A stretch of 20,436 nt of DNA. It comes from DAOVVL01 sp965603095 (GTDB lineage Bacteria > Pseudomonadota > Alphaproteobacteria > Rhodospirillales > Magnetovibrionaceae). The stretch is taken from NCBI GenBank assembly GCA_965603095.1, contig CBFDBQ010000041.1, positions 1-20,436 on the forward strand. Reading direction: 5' to 3'. Below are positions 7,534 to 15,587 of the stretch, one piece after another; the first letter of the stretch is position 1; each line of letters begins with the position of its first letter. The translations under genes were made by a program, and so were the position numbers. Under the pieces are notes generated by a model. That model was not told where the DNA came from. It worked only from the letters and a program-made list of their open reading frames with translations, and made no database searches.

Positions 7534-8885
7534 GCCCCCCTGGTGGAGAAGATGCTGTTGTCGGTGCGGTTATATTCGGGCTTGATCCCCTGTGGTTAAG
7601 CACCGCCATATTGATTGTTTCCTACGCCGTATTGCTAAGCGAAAAATTCAATCGCACGGTGATTGCATTGCTGGGGGGTGGGTTGGTTATTATCACTGGC
7701 CTGATTTCCCAGTCCCAAGCGTTTGCCGCAATTGACTTTAACACCATAGCCTTGCTTACCGGCATGATGATTATTGTTTCAATCACACGAAGGTCCGGGG
7801 TTTTTGAATTTGTTGCCATTTGGTCGGCAAAAAAGGTCAAGGCCGACCCCATGGGAATATTAATCGTGCTGTCGATTGTAACGGCGGTATTTTCTGCATT
7901 TCTCGATAACCTGACGACGGTATTATTGGTAGTTCCCATAGCATTACTGATTGTTGAGAAACTTAAAATAACACCCTATCCGTTTCTTATCTCACAAATC
8001 TTGGCTTCCAATATCGGTGGCACGGCAACCCTGATTGGTGATCCGCCAAACATCCTGATCGGGTCGGCCACGGGGTTGAGCTTTATGCAGTTTCTAACCA
8101 ACCTTGGCCCGGTGGCGTTGGTGGTGCTGATAGTTATGGTCCCAATTTTTAAATTCATTTGGGGAAAAGAAATGGTGGCATCTGATGAAAACCGTGAAAG
8201 CATTATGCGGTTTAAGGAATCTGATTGCATTACCGACAAAAAGTTATTGATCACTTCGCTGGTGATTTTAGTGATGGTAATTTTAGGCTTTATCATCGGT
8301 GAGCATTATCATATTCCACCCGGCACCACCGCCATGTTTGGGGCAGCGCTATTGCTGCTGGTATCTAGTTTTCATGCTGACAGCAAGGAGCAGGCCGAGC
8401 GTTTGCACCAAGCCTTGATCGAGGTCGAATGGTCTGCGCTGTTGTTTTTCGTTGGTTTGTTCGTGATTGTTGCAGGGGTTGAACACGCCGGCCTACTTAA
8501 TATGCTTGGCGATATGTTAATGGAATTCACCCAAGGAAATGCTGCCGTAACCGCATATGCCACACTGTGGCTATCGGCGATAATTTCCGCTGCGGTAGAT
8601 AACATTCCCTTCGTTGCTACCATGATACCGCTAGTAGAAAGCATGGGGCCGGCATTGGGTGGGGCTGATGCACTGGAGCCGGTATGGTGGTCGTTAGCAT
8701 TGGGGGCGTGCCTTGGTGGCAACGGATCGCTGGTAGGAGCGGCGGCCAACGTGATGGTTTCGGGCATGAGCGAACGCGCGGGCTATCCCATAAGTTTTAT
8801 ACGCTTTCTAAAATACGGCCTACCGCTGATGGCGCTGAGCATAGTCATCGCCAACATCTATCTCTATCTTCGCTATTTCATGTGA
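7530..8885 (+). CDS. ArsB/NhaD-family ion transporter
   Basis: This 451-residue polytopic membrane protein belongs to the ArsB/NhaD (ion transporter superfamily) group. It has a two-fold repeat: SAFLDNLTTVLL (122-133) with ASNIGGTATLIGDPPN (159-174) in the first half, and AAVDNIPFVATMIPL with GGNGSLVGAAANV in the second. Members export arsenite, exchange Na+ for H+ (NhaD) or move other ions. No arsR or arsC lies nearby, and a Na+ pump operon does, so a Na+/H+ role is the more attractive guess, but the substrate is not shown by sequence. AGGAGG lies 8 bases before the ATG, inside the upstream CBS gene, and the two genes overlap (ATGA). Confidence 0.88.
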   Translation: MSPPGGEDAVVGAVIFGLDPLWLSTAILIVSYAVLLSEKFNRTVIALLGGGLVIITGLISQSQAFAAIDFNTIALLTGMMIIVSITRRSGVFEFVAIWSAKKVKADPMGILIVLSIVTAVFSAFLDNLTTVLLVVPIALLIVEKLKITPYPFLISQILASNIGGTATLIGDPPNILIGSATGLSFMQFLTNLGPVALVVLIVMVPIFKFIWGKEMVASDENRESIMRFKESDCITDKKLLITSLVILVMVILGFIIGEHYHIPPGTTAMFGAALLLLVSSFHADSKEQAERLHQALIEVEWSALLFFVGLFVIVAGVEHAGLLNMLGDMLMEFTQGNAAVTAYATLWLSAIISAAVDNIPFVATMIPLVESMGPALGGADALEPVWWSLALGACLGGNGSLVGAAANVMVSGMSERAGYPISFIRFLKYGLPLMALSIVIANIYLYLRYFM

Positions 8886-8907
8886 ATAATCTGAAGGAGA
8901 TTAAGCA

Positions 8908-9096
8908 ATGCAAAAACAAGACATGGAAGTATTGGCTTCGGAAGTTATTCAAGATTTCGAAGGTGGTGATCTAGAGCCACACGAAATTCATGCTCGTCTA
9001 TGCCAAATCCTTGAGCAGATGAAAGTTTTTGGCATGGCTTTGCCTGATGATCTTGTGCGATTGAAAAAAGAATTAGACGATGAGTTTAGCGCTTAA
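8908..9096 (+). CDS. Small acidic protein of unknown function
   Basis: This 62-residue protein starts 22 bases after the transporter stop with a strong GAAGGAGA ribosome site. It is acidic, predicted largely alpha-helical, and has no membrane segment or signal peptide. The sequence alternates charged and hydrophobic residues (EVIQDFEGG, HARLCQILEQMK, DDLVRLKKELDDEF) with one cysteine. I do not recognise the family. The position as third gene of the CBS-transporter unit suggests an accessory or regulatory partner, but nothing in the sequence defines a function. The ribosome site and codon-like composition make it a real gene. Confidence 0.75.
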   Translation: MQKQDMEVLASEVIQDFEGGDLEPHEIHARLCQILEQMKVFGMALPDDLVRLKKELDDEFSA

Positions 9097-9125
9097 AAAC
9101 CCAAGAAACGTACGGGTTAAATAAA

Positions 9126-9173
9126 CTGGATTTTGCTCAGGATCGCCTCCCCTGCCGTGCAAACAAAACCCAG
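9126..9173. ncRNA. Unassigned hairpin with C-rich loop, possible small RNA or 3' UTR element
   Basis: In the 205-base gap between the 62-residue gene and fhs, CTGGATTTTG (9126-9135) pairs with CAAAACCCAG (9164-9173) with one mismatch. The 28-base loop holds CGCCTCCCCTGCC, complementary in part to Shine-Dalgarno-like purine runs when read on the + strand. Neither strand has a recognisable riboswitch or 6S pattern. It may be only a UTR fold. Confidence 0.25.
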
Positions 9174-9271
9174 TAGGGAAAGCTCACAAACTGATGGTCG
9201 CTAGATAATTATTGGATTATCCGCAAAAAACTTAGGTAGCAGGCTTTCGCTTTTTCACCAGCCATAATAAC

Positions 9272-9286
9272 GAAAAGAATCTTTTC
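9272..9286 (-). terminator. AT-rich hairpin after fhs
   Basis: GAAAAG-AAT-CTTTTC is a short 6-base-pair hairpin about 16 bases past the fhs stop on the - strand. It is GC-poor and lacks a long U-run, so it is only a weak terminator candidate. Confidence 0.25.
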
Positions 9287-9301
9287 TTGAAACGAGGTTT
9301 T

Positions 9302-10981
9302 TCAAAACAGACCCTCGATCTCGCCGTTTTGATTGATGTAAATATGCTCTGCCGAGGGGTGGCGGGGCAGGCCCGGCATGGTCATAATATCGCCGCACAC
9401 CACCACCACGAACTCGGCCCCACCTGATAACCTGATCTCACGGATTGGCACCACATGATTGCTGGGCGCACCCAACAAATCGGGGTCGGTGGAAAAACTG
9501 TATGGGGTCTTGGCTATACATACCGGCAAATCTCCAAATCCAGCATCTTCAAATTCCTTGAAGCGGTTGCGCACTTTTTTATCGGCGATAATGCCCTGTG
9601 CGCCATACATCAACCGTGCAATGGTGCGGACCTTATCCCACAGTGGCATGTTGTCGGGGTAGAGCAAGCGAAACTCCGGTGGCTCCTCCGCGATAAGTCG
9701 CTCTAACGTTTCGGCCAACTGCTCCGCGCCCTTACCGCCATCCCCATGATGGGTGCAAGGCACCGCAACCACGCCGACCTCACTACACAGCTGGTGAACA
9801 AAATTTATTTCTTCATCGCTATCATCGGAAAAACGGTTGATGGCGACCACCACCGGCACCCCAAAGTGACGCAAGTTTTCCACATGGCGGGTAAGATTGG
9901 CGAAGCCCTTGGTTATCACATCCTCATCAAACTTGGCCATGTCGCCCTTGGATGCCCCGCCGTGATGTTTGATTGCGCGTACGGTTGCCACCAGTACAGC
10001 CGCCGAAGGCTCTAACTTGGCACTGCGGCACTTGATGTTAAAAAACTTCTCGGCTCCTAAATCGGCACCGAAACCTGCTTCCGTTACCACGTAATCGGCC
10101 AAGCCCAATGCGGTGCGTGTGGCGATAGTCGAGCTGCATCCGTGGGCTATATTGGCGAACGGCCCACCATGAACAAACGCAGGCGTGCCTTCCAAAGTCT
10201 GCACTAGATTGGGCAGCAGGGCATCTTTCAGCAATACCGTCATCGCGCCCTGGGCCTTAATCTCGCTAGCGCGAACAAAACCGCCTTCCAAATTTTTACC
10301 GATTACAATGTTACCAAGGCGGCGATGCAAATCCTTGGCATCGCGCGCCAAACACAAAATCGCCATGATTTCCGATGCCGCTGTGATATCAAACCCACCT
10401 TCACGTGGAGCACCACCTACCAAGCCCCCAAGCCCCGTTACCACCGAGCGCAGCGCACGATCATTCATATCCAGAACCCGACGCCACGCAATGCGGCGAT
10501 TATCGGTGTGGATCTCGTTTCGCCAATAAACGGAATTATCAATCAGGGCGGCAAGCAGATTATTGGCTGCACCAATGGCATGAGAATCACCGGTGAAATG
10601 CAGATTGATGTTTTCCATCGGCATCACCTGAGCGTGGCCACCACCGGCCCCGCCACCCTTCATACCAAACACCGGGCCAAGGCTGGGCTCGCGCAAACAC
10701 AGAGCGGTTTTTTTACCCCGCTTGCTCAGCGCATCACCAAGGCCGATAGTTGTGGTGGTTTTACCTTCACCCAATGACGTTGGCGACATGGCGCTAACCA
10801 AAATAAGGTGGCCTTTTTTATTTTTGTCCATACCTGCCAGATCGGGGTCGACCTTGGCCATGAAGCGGCCATAAAGGGTTAACGCATTCTCGGGAATGCC
10901 CAACTTGGCGGCAATATCTTGCACCGGCTGCATCTTGGCAATGCGCGCTATTTCGATATCACTTTTTATTTTTTTACTCAT
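9302..10981 (-). CDS. fhs: Formate-tetrahydrofolate ligase
   Basis: ATP-dependent ligase that joins formate to tetrahydrofolate to give 10-formyl-THF, in cytosolic one-carbon metabolism. With the ATG at 10981 it has 559 residues, the normal family length. Motifs seen: the P-loop-like TSLGEGKTTTTIGLG (about 68-82), EPSLGPVFGMKGGGAGGG, INLHFTGD and GFDITAASEIMAI, all typical of the enzyme. GGAGGG lies about 10 bases before the start. The frame stays open for 66 more codons upstream to 11179, but that extension does not resemble the family and lacks a ribosome site. Single-gene unit, divergent from the MBL gene. It could supply or drain C1 units linked to N-demethylation by the enzyme at 19852, but that link is inference. 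Confidence 0.96.
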   Translation of the reverse strand: MSKKIKSDIEIARIAKMQPVQDIAAKLGIPENALTLYGRFMAKVDPDLAGMDKNKKGHLILVSAMSPTSLGEGKTTTTIGLGDALSKRGKKTALCLREPSLGPVFGMKGGGAGGGHAQVMPMENINLHFTGDSHAIGAANNLLAALIDNSVYWRNEIHTDNRRIAWRRVLDMNDRALRSVVTGLGGLVGGAPREGGFDITAASEIMAILCLARDAKDLHRRLGNIVIGKNLEGGFVRASEIKAQGAMTVLLKDALLPNLVQTLEGTPAFVHGGPFANIAHGCSSTIATRTALGLADYVVTEAGFGADLGAEKFFNIKCRSAKLEPSAAVLVATVRAIKHHGGASKGDMAKFDEDVITKGFANLTRHVENLRHFGVPVVVAINRFSDDSDEEINFVHQLCSEVGVVAVPCTHHGDGGKGAEQLAETLERLIAEEPPEFRLLYPDNMPLWDKVRTIARLMYGAQGIIADKKVRNRFKEFEDAGFGDLPVCIAKTPYSFSTDPDLLGAPSNHVVPIREIRLSGGAEFVVVVCGDIMTMPGLPRHPSAEHIYINQNGEIEGLF

Positions 10982-11177
10982 GTGAGGATACCCTCCAGTT
11001 CGTCGCAAAAATTGCCGAAAAGACAAATAGCTATCACTTAATTGTATTTGTTCGGGACGTAATACTTCTGCACGATTTTCCTTTAACGATGTTTTACACT
11101 GCGGGGGATACCAACCGAACCTTTGTAATGATAGCATAGAGTGGTAATTTCTTCCACAGATGCACCGGAGTTTGGCC

Positions 11178-12542
11178 ATGAAACTTACCTTTTACGGCGC
11201 CACAAATACTGTCACCGGATCCAAGGCGTTGCTTGAGACCGCGAATAAACGAATTATGGTAGACTGCGGCCTCTTTCAAGGGCTGAAGGAATTGCGCCTG
11301 CGCAACTGGGCACAGTTGCCGGTGAAAGCGGGCGCTATTGACTGCGTGGTGCTGACCCATGCGCATATTGATCATTCGGGTTACGTTCCGTTGTTGGTAA
11401 AAAATGGTTTCTCCGGTCCGGTGTTTGCCACCGAGGCGACGTGCGATTTATGCCAAGTGCTGCTTCCCGACAGTGGCTTCCTGCACGAGAAGGATGCCGA
11501 CTATGCCAACAGGCATAGATTTTCAAAGCACAGTCCGGCATTGCCACTTTATACCAAAGACGACGCGGATCGTTCGCTCAAGCAGTTCCGAACGGTTGAG
11601 TTCGAAAGAGATTTCGATTTGGGGGACGAGATTACTTTAAACTTTCGCCCAGCTGGACACATTCTGGGCGCTGCTCAGGCACGTTTTGAGCACGATGGCA
11701 CTTCCATCCTGTTTTCAGGAGATCTCGGACGTGCGGGAGATCCATTAAACGTCAGCCCGGCACCGGGAGGAAAGGTTGACTACCTCGTAGTCGAGTCCAC
11801 ATACGGTGGCCGCCTTCATGGCAAGGACGATCCCGAGACATTGCTTGCGGAAACAATCAACCGCACCGCCAAGCGCGGCGGCACGGTGTTGATCCCATCG
11901 TTCGCCGTCGGACGTGCGCAAATGATTATGTATTATCTGATGCGGCTCAAGGACAGTGGCCGTATCCCCGATTTGCCGGTATTTCTCGACAGCCCCATGG
12001 CAATTAATGCCAGCGAGATATTCCGCCGCCATCACCGCCTGCATCGCTTGAACGAGAGCGAGGTCCAGCGCACCTGCAATGTCGCCACCTACACACGCGG
12101 TGTCGAAGAATCGAAAGCGCTGGGTATTAACCCCTTGCCCAAGGTAATCATTTCAGCAAGCGGTATGGCGACCGGAGGACGAGTAGTTCACCACCTAAAA
12201 AACTTTAGTCCCAATCAGCGCAACACCATTATGTTCGTCGGCTACCAAGCGCCAGGTACGCGCGGCGATAAAATGTTGGCAGGTGCCAAAGAGATCAAGA
12301 TTCACGGACGACAAGTCCCGGTACGCGCCGAAGTGCAAAACCTCGACATGCTCTCAGCCCATGCCGACGAGGATGGAATCATGAACTGGTTGGCCAGCTT
12401 CAGCGCTGCACCCAAGCTGACTTTCATCAACCACGGCGAACCCGAGTCTGCCGCCAGCCTACGCCAGCGGATCGAGGCCGAGCTTGGCTGGTCCTGCAGG
12501 ATACCGAAATATTGCGACACGACCGAACTGGTTTCACGCTAA
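11178..12542 (+). CDS. MBL-fold / beta-CASP hydrolase, RNA-processing type
   Basis: This 454-residue cytosolic metallo-hydrolase belongs to the MBL-beta-CASP group (YSH1/CPSF-like bacterial proteins, probably RNA nucleases). Metal-binding motif 2 is HAHIDH (61-66). Further blocks are PAGHILGAA, FSGDLGR, LVVESTYGG, IPSFAVGRAQ, SASGMATGGRVVHHL and LSAHAD near the C-terminus, the full family series. GGAG sits 7-8 bases before the ATG at 11178; the upstream in-frame ATG at 11160 overlaps that ribosome site and is less likely. Codon use looks more GC-rich than in the nqr block. Exact substrate is unknown. Confidence 0.92.
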   Translation: MKLTFYGATNTVTGSKALLETANKRIMVDCGLFQGLKELRLRNWAQLPVKAGAIDCVVLTHAHIDHSGYVPLLVKNGFSGPVFATEATCDLCQVLLPDSGFLHEKDADYANRHRFSKHSPALPLYTKDDADRSLKQFRTVEFERDFDLGDEITLNFRPAGHILGAAQARFEHDGTSILFSGDLGRAGDPLNVSPAPGGKVDYLVVESTYGGRLHGKDDPETLLAETINRTAKRGGTVLIPSFAVGRAQMIMYYLMRLKDSGRIPDLPVFLDSPMAINASEIFRRHHRLHRLNESEVQRTCNVATYTRGVEESKALGINPLPKVIISASGMATGGRVVHHLKNFSPNQRNTIMFVGYQAPGTRGDKMLAGAKEIKIHGRQVPVRAEVQNLDMLSAHADEDGIMNWLASFSAAPKLTFINHGEPESAASLRQRIEAELGWSCRIPKYCDTTELVSR

Positions 12543-12596
12543 CTGGTCAGCCAGCGAAATCCACCTATGAAAGAAATAAATCGCCCCGGCTTTGGA

Positions 12597-12689
12597 TCAT
12601 CGCTTAACCAGATCGCCGACTTCATCGACCACCAGTACGCCCGATAACCGGTTTTCCAGCAGCGCATTAATGGCTTTATGTATATTGGC
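12597..12689 (-). pseudogene. Decayed CBS-domain gene fragment
   Basis: Translated on the - strand, the stretch reads as the front of a CBS repeat: NIHKAINALLENRLSG followed by VLVVDEVGDLV, then two codons and a stop. Aligned with the nqr-linked CBS protein (residues about 20-46), 17 of 27 positions are identical by eye. The domain stops short, without the following GIISKKD-type strand and helix, and no second repeat or ribosome site is present. Upstream residues do not resemble a CBS protein. It is best read as a remnant of a gene related to the one at 5109. Confidence 0.6.
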
Positions 12690-12734
12690 GCCATATCTGC
12701 TTCTGGCTAATAGCGGACCTTTCCAATGAGATGG

Positions 12735-12771
12735 CAATACGTCTGCCTTCGTACTGTAAGCAGACGTATTG
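12735..12771. repeat. Perfect 12-base inverted repeat
   Basis: CAATACGTCTGC (12735-12746) and GCAGACGTATTG (12760-12771) are exact reverse complements around a 13-base loop. No T-run follows on either side, so it is not a typical intrinsic terminator. Flanking CCTTTC and GAAAGG sequences could extend an alternative fold. It may be an operator, a mobile-element end remnant or a processed RNA hairpin. Confidence 0.55.
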
Positions 12772-12884
12772 AAAGGCGTGGCAACTAATGGGTCTCCTCC
12801 TTGTACAAGCTTGCTGGAACTTGATTTCATCTGCTTACCCCACGCTTACCCGGCATATTTCCAGCCAAAACCCGAACAAACAAA

Positions 12885-12920
12885 AAGCCCGCAACCTACC
12901 TACGGTTACGGGCTTATTTT
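12885..12920. terminator. Bidirectional intrinsic terminator hairpin
   Basis: AAGCCCGCAACC (12885-12896) pairs with GGTTACGGGCTT (12904-12915) with one mismatch and a 7-base loop. A run of A precedes it and ATTTT follows. On the - strand the hairpin is followed by TTTTTG, so it fits well as terminator of the SDR/ABC operon ending at 13056. It can also stop + strand readthrough. Confidence 0.7.
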
Positions 12921-13055
12921 GGTTGCTGGGGGTTGTTGGAGCCGGAACCCTATTTATCGCGTCTTGTTTGTTGGCAATCCTGACGATTTATTTTAAACTT
13001 CGAAATTCCAAAAAACGCCAGTCAGGTTAAATTCTGATCCTTATGGGATGCGCGC

Positions 13056-13817
13056 TTAGGCGATGCATTCACCGCCATCAATGACTAGGGCTTGTCCGGT
13101 CATAAACGATGATCTGTCAGAAGCCAGAAACAGGATCGATTCAGCTATTTCCTCAATGCTCGCCCATCTACCCATGGGGATGGTTTCACTGACGTATTTT
13201 TCAATCGCGTCGCGGCCACCCATTTGACGAATATAAGGTTCATTGAACGGTGTATCTACCCAACCCGGGCAAAGTGCATTGCAACGGATGTTGTAGCTGG
13301 CGTAATCAAGCGCAATTTGTTTGGTCATCATAATGATGGCCGCCTTGGATGTGATGTAGGCAAGCATGCCCTCATCAATAAACACACCAGAATTTGACGA
13401 TGTGTTGATGATGGAGCCGCCACCTTGGTCCTTCATGTAGCCAACGACGGCCTTGGCGGCTACGAAGTGCGAGCGGACGTTAAGATTGTAAGAATCATCT
13501 AATCCCTGAACCGAAACTTCTTCCAGAGTGCCCTCAACCTGAATTCCGGCGTGAGAGTGCAGGATATCAATTCGCTCGTGCGATTTATGCGTATCGTTAA
13601 TCAATTTTGCAAGGGCGTCATTATCGGTAACATCGGTTGCATGGGCTTCGGCACTTCCGCCCGCCTTCTTGATGATCTCAACAGTCTCTTCGGCACGATC
13701 AGCAGACAAATCGGAAACAACCACATGCGCACCCTCGCGAGCCATAATCTCGGCCCCGCCACGGCCAATTCCAGAACCTGCACCCGTTACAATCGCAACT
13801 CGATCCTTAAGTATCAT
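13056..13817 (-). CDS. Short-chain dehydrogenase/reductase (SDR), last gene of the ABC operon
   Basis: NAD(P)-dependent oxidoreductase of the classical SDR family, 253 residues. It has the cofactor motif TGAGSGIG (11-18), an Asp after the second strand (SDLS, Asp36) that favours NAD(H), Ser140/141, and the catalytic Tyr154-x3-Lys158 in YITSK. The usual NNAG is SHAG (88-91). The C-terminal DGGECIA end is typical. AAGGAAA lies 6 bases before the ATG, and the gene follows the permease with a 29-base gap, so it is in the operon. It probably oxidises a hydroxyl of the imported compound or a breakdown product. A second, paralogous SDR lies at 19033 on the other arm. Confidence 0.9.
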   Translation of the reverse strand: MILKDRVAIVTGAGSGIGRGGAEIMAREGAHVVVSDLSADRAEETVEIIKKAGGSAEAHATDVTDNDALAKLINDTHKSHERIDILHSHAGIQVEGTLEEVSVQGLDDSYNLNVRSHFVAAKAVVGYMKDQGGGSIINTSSNSGVFIDEGMLAYITSKAAIIMMTKQIALDYASYNIRCNALCPGWVDTPFNEPYIRQMGGRDAIEKYVSETIPMGRWASIEEIAESILFLASDRSSFMTGQALVIDGGECIA

Positions 13818-13846
13818 GTAATTTCCTTACATCTAACTGGGGCAGA

Positions 13847-14680
13847 TCAATTGTCGCCCGGTGTTTTGTGATTTTTCTTTTGCAACAACACTTGCACCAC
13901 GATCAACAAGGTCAGCGACACGCCCAGCACCATGGTGCCAATGGCGTTGACCTCGGGCGTGATGCCGCGCCGAATAGATGAAAATACATATATCGGTAGA
14001 GTTGAATTGTTTCCAGCAACAAAGAACGAAATAATGAAATCATCAAAACTGAAGGTAAAGCTCAACAGGAAACCGGCAAGAATGGCCGGAAAAATTTGCG
14101 GCAAGGTAACCAGTAGAAAAGTTCTCCATGGTGTGGCGTAAAGATCCTGCGATGCCTCAATAAGTGAGCGATCCATTCCGTCAATTCTGGCGCGGACCAA
14201 CACAATAACCAACGACATGGTAAACAGCGTGTGCGCCGCGATAACTGATATATAACCCAGTGACAACGTGGGTGGCTTGATACCTTCTGGCCACAAAGCA
14301 GCCAGCATCGGGTTGAGAAAATCAAATACCGTTACCAAGGCGACCAAGGTCGCAATGCCGATGACTATGCCCGGGATCATGATAGATACATAAATAAGCC
14401 CATCGAAAAGTGTCCGCATGGGGCCACGCATTCGTTGCAGTGCAAGTGCCGCCGTCGTACCCATGATGCTTGAAAGCACTGCCGCTGAAAAAGCAATGAT
14501 CAAGCTGTTGGTGAGCGCATCCATCATAAACGGATTGTCCAGCGCCTTGGCGTACCACTTTGTGGAAAGCCCCTGAAAATCACTGGCGTGACGTCCGGAA
14601 TTAAAACTGAACAGCACAATAATGCCAATGGGCACATAAAGGAATAAATAAACCGCAAATGAATAAAGACGCATGATCAT
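13847..14680 (-). CDS. ABC transporter permease, PotC-like
   Basis: Inner-membrane permease of a polyamine/putrescine-type (PotABCD) importer, 277 residues with about six membrane helices. The EAA loop that contacts the ATPase is visible as EASQDLYATPWRTFLLVTLPQIFPAILAG-type sequence in the middle of the protein. The N-terminal VYLFLYVPIGIIVLFSFN and the SFSFDDFIISFF stretch are PotC hallmarks. AGGGACG sits before the ATG at 14680; a second ATG two codons in is possible. It starts 10 bases after the partner permease. The polyamine-type label covers transporters for many cationic compounds, so the substrate is open. Confidence 0.92.
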   Translation of the reverse strand: MIMRLYSFAVYLFLYVPIGIIVLFSFNSGRHASDFQGLSTKWYAKALDNPFMMDALTNSLIIAFSAAVLSSIMGTTAALALQRMRGPMRTLFDGLIYVSIMIPGIVIGIATLVALVTVFDFLNPMLAALWPEGIKPPTLSLGYISVIAAHTLFTMSLVIVLVRARIDGMDRSLIEASQDLYATPWRTFLLVTLPQIFPAILAGFLLSFTFSFDDFIISFFVAGNNSTLPIYVFSSIRRGITPEVNAIGTMVLGVSLTLLIVVQVLLQKKNHKTPGDN

Positions 14681-14690
14681 AATATCGTCC

Positions 14691-15554
14691 CTACATCAAC
14701 GACTGTTCGTTGCCGGTTTTCTTGCCCGCAGTCAAACGCATATACAAGGTAACCGTAACGAGCATAATGATGACAAGTGTAACCGCGAGCGCGGAACCAA
14801 ATGGCCAGTTTCTCGATTGTAGAAACAAATCAACCAACGCATTGCCAAAAAAGAATATTTTACCACCGCCAAGAAAAGCGGGGATCAGAAATTCACCCAT
14901 TAAAAGAATAAATACCAACATGCATCCGGTCGCTATGCCGGGCATGGAAAGCGGTAGGGTTATTTGCATAAAGGTGCGAAACGAATTTCCGCCCAGATCG
15001 TTGGATGCCTCAAGAAGTCTTTTATCAAGCTTGTCCAACGAAACATAAATGGGGAAAACCATCAGCGGCAAATAGCCATAAATCATTCCCACCAACACGG
15101 CACCGCCGGTGTTGATCAGACGAACGTCTTCAAATCCAATGAACCCCAGAAAAGCCGGGATTCCCTGCCCACCCAAGATAAAAATCCAGGCATAGGTACG
15201 GATCAGCAAGCTGGTCCAAAACGGCACAATGACGAGAACCAACAGGAGCAACTTCCAGCGCTTGTCGACTTTAACTGCCAAATAATATGCAAGTGGATAG
15301 GCCATGAACAACGTCAGCAGGGTGCCCAACGGCGCATAGGTCATGGTGTTTGTGAATGCCTTAAGGCGCGACGGAAGGTTCAAATATTGATCGAACGTAA
15401 ACGATGCAACATATCCCCCTTCCGCCGATCGCTCACCGAAACTGAAAATGATGACGACAATTAAGGGCATCACCAACATAAATAGGAACCATGCTGAAGT
15501 AGGCGCCATAAGCACCCCCGTCAGCCATCGCCCCTTGTTGGTTTCACCCGTCAT
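14691..15554 (-). CDS. ABC transporter permease, PotB-like
   Basis: First permease of the importer, 287 residues from the ATG at 15554, with about six membrane helices. GTG codons at 15566 and 15563 give slightly longer alternatives; no start has a strong ribosome site. The EAA loop reads EASNDLGGNSFRTF followed by QITLPLSMPGI, which is typical of PotB. MVFPIYVSLDKLDKRLLEA just before it is also PotB-like. It lies between the binding-protein gene and the PotC-like gene, 33 bases from the former. It would pair with the PotC-like subunit to form the channel. Confidence 0.92.
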   Translation of the reverse strand: MTGETNKGRWLTGVLMAPTSAWFLFMLVMPLIVVIIFSFGERSAEGGYVASFTFDQYLNLPSRLKAFTNTMTYAPLGTLLTLFMAYPLAYYLAVKVDKRWKLLLLVLVIVPFWTSLLIRTYAWIFILGGQGIPAFLGFIGFEDVRLINTGGAVLVGMIYGYLPLMVFPIYVSLDKLDKRLLEASNDLGGNSFRTFMQITLPLSMPGIATGCMLVFILLMGEFLIPAFLGGGKIFFFGNALVDLFLQSRNWPFGSALAVTLVIIMLVTVTLYMRLTAGKKTGNEQSLM

Positions 15555-15587
15555 TGTCGCCACCACTTTCCATAGGAAGTTTCGATG

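Larger units (their letters stand above)
12543..13055. other. 513-base stretch with no intact gene
   Basis: Between the MBL gene and the SDR stop there is no convincing intact gene. It contains a decayed CBS-domain fragment (12597-12689, - strand), a perfect 12-base inverted repeat (12735-12771), a strong hairpin terminator (12885-12920) and a weak tRNA-3'-end-like patch (about 12921-12953). An 80-codon open frame (12788-13030, +) runs through the terminator hairpin and has no good ribosome site. The mix of debris suggests an old rearrangement or insertion junction. Confidence 0.6.

Noticed and set aside
7530..8885. Arsenite efflux gene arsB
   Set aside because: The family fits, but no arsR, arsC or arsA is nearby and the context points to Na+; the substrate is left open.
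9030..9060. Sigma-54-like TGGCATG...TTGC sequence
   Set aside because: Spacing is one base too short and it lies inside the 62-residue gene.
9455..10777. Several open frames of 60-150 codons antisense to fhs
   Set aside because: They are shadows of the conserved fhs coding sequence and show no ribosome sites or family motifs.
10982..11177. Possible ZTP or other folate-linked riboswitch before fhs
   Set aside because: No conserved riboswitch core sequences were visible in this gap on the fhs strand.
10982..11179. 66-codon in-frame extension at the start of fhs
   Set aside because: The ATG at 10981 gives the normal 559-residue enzyme with a ribosome site; the extension does not resemble the family.
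12788..13030. 80-codon open frame with a hydrophobic C-terminal half
   Set aside because: It runs through a strong terminator hairpin, has no good ribosome site and no recognisable family.
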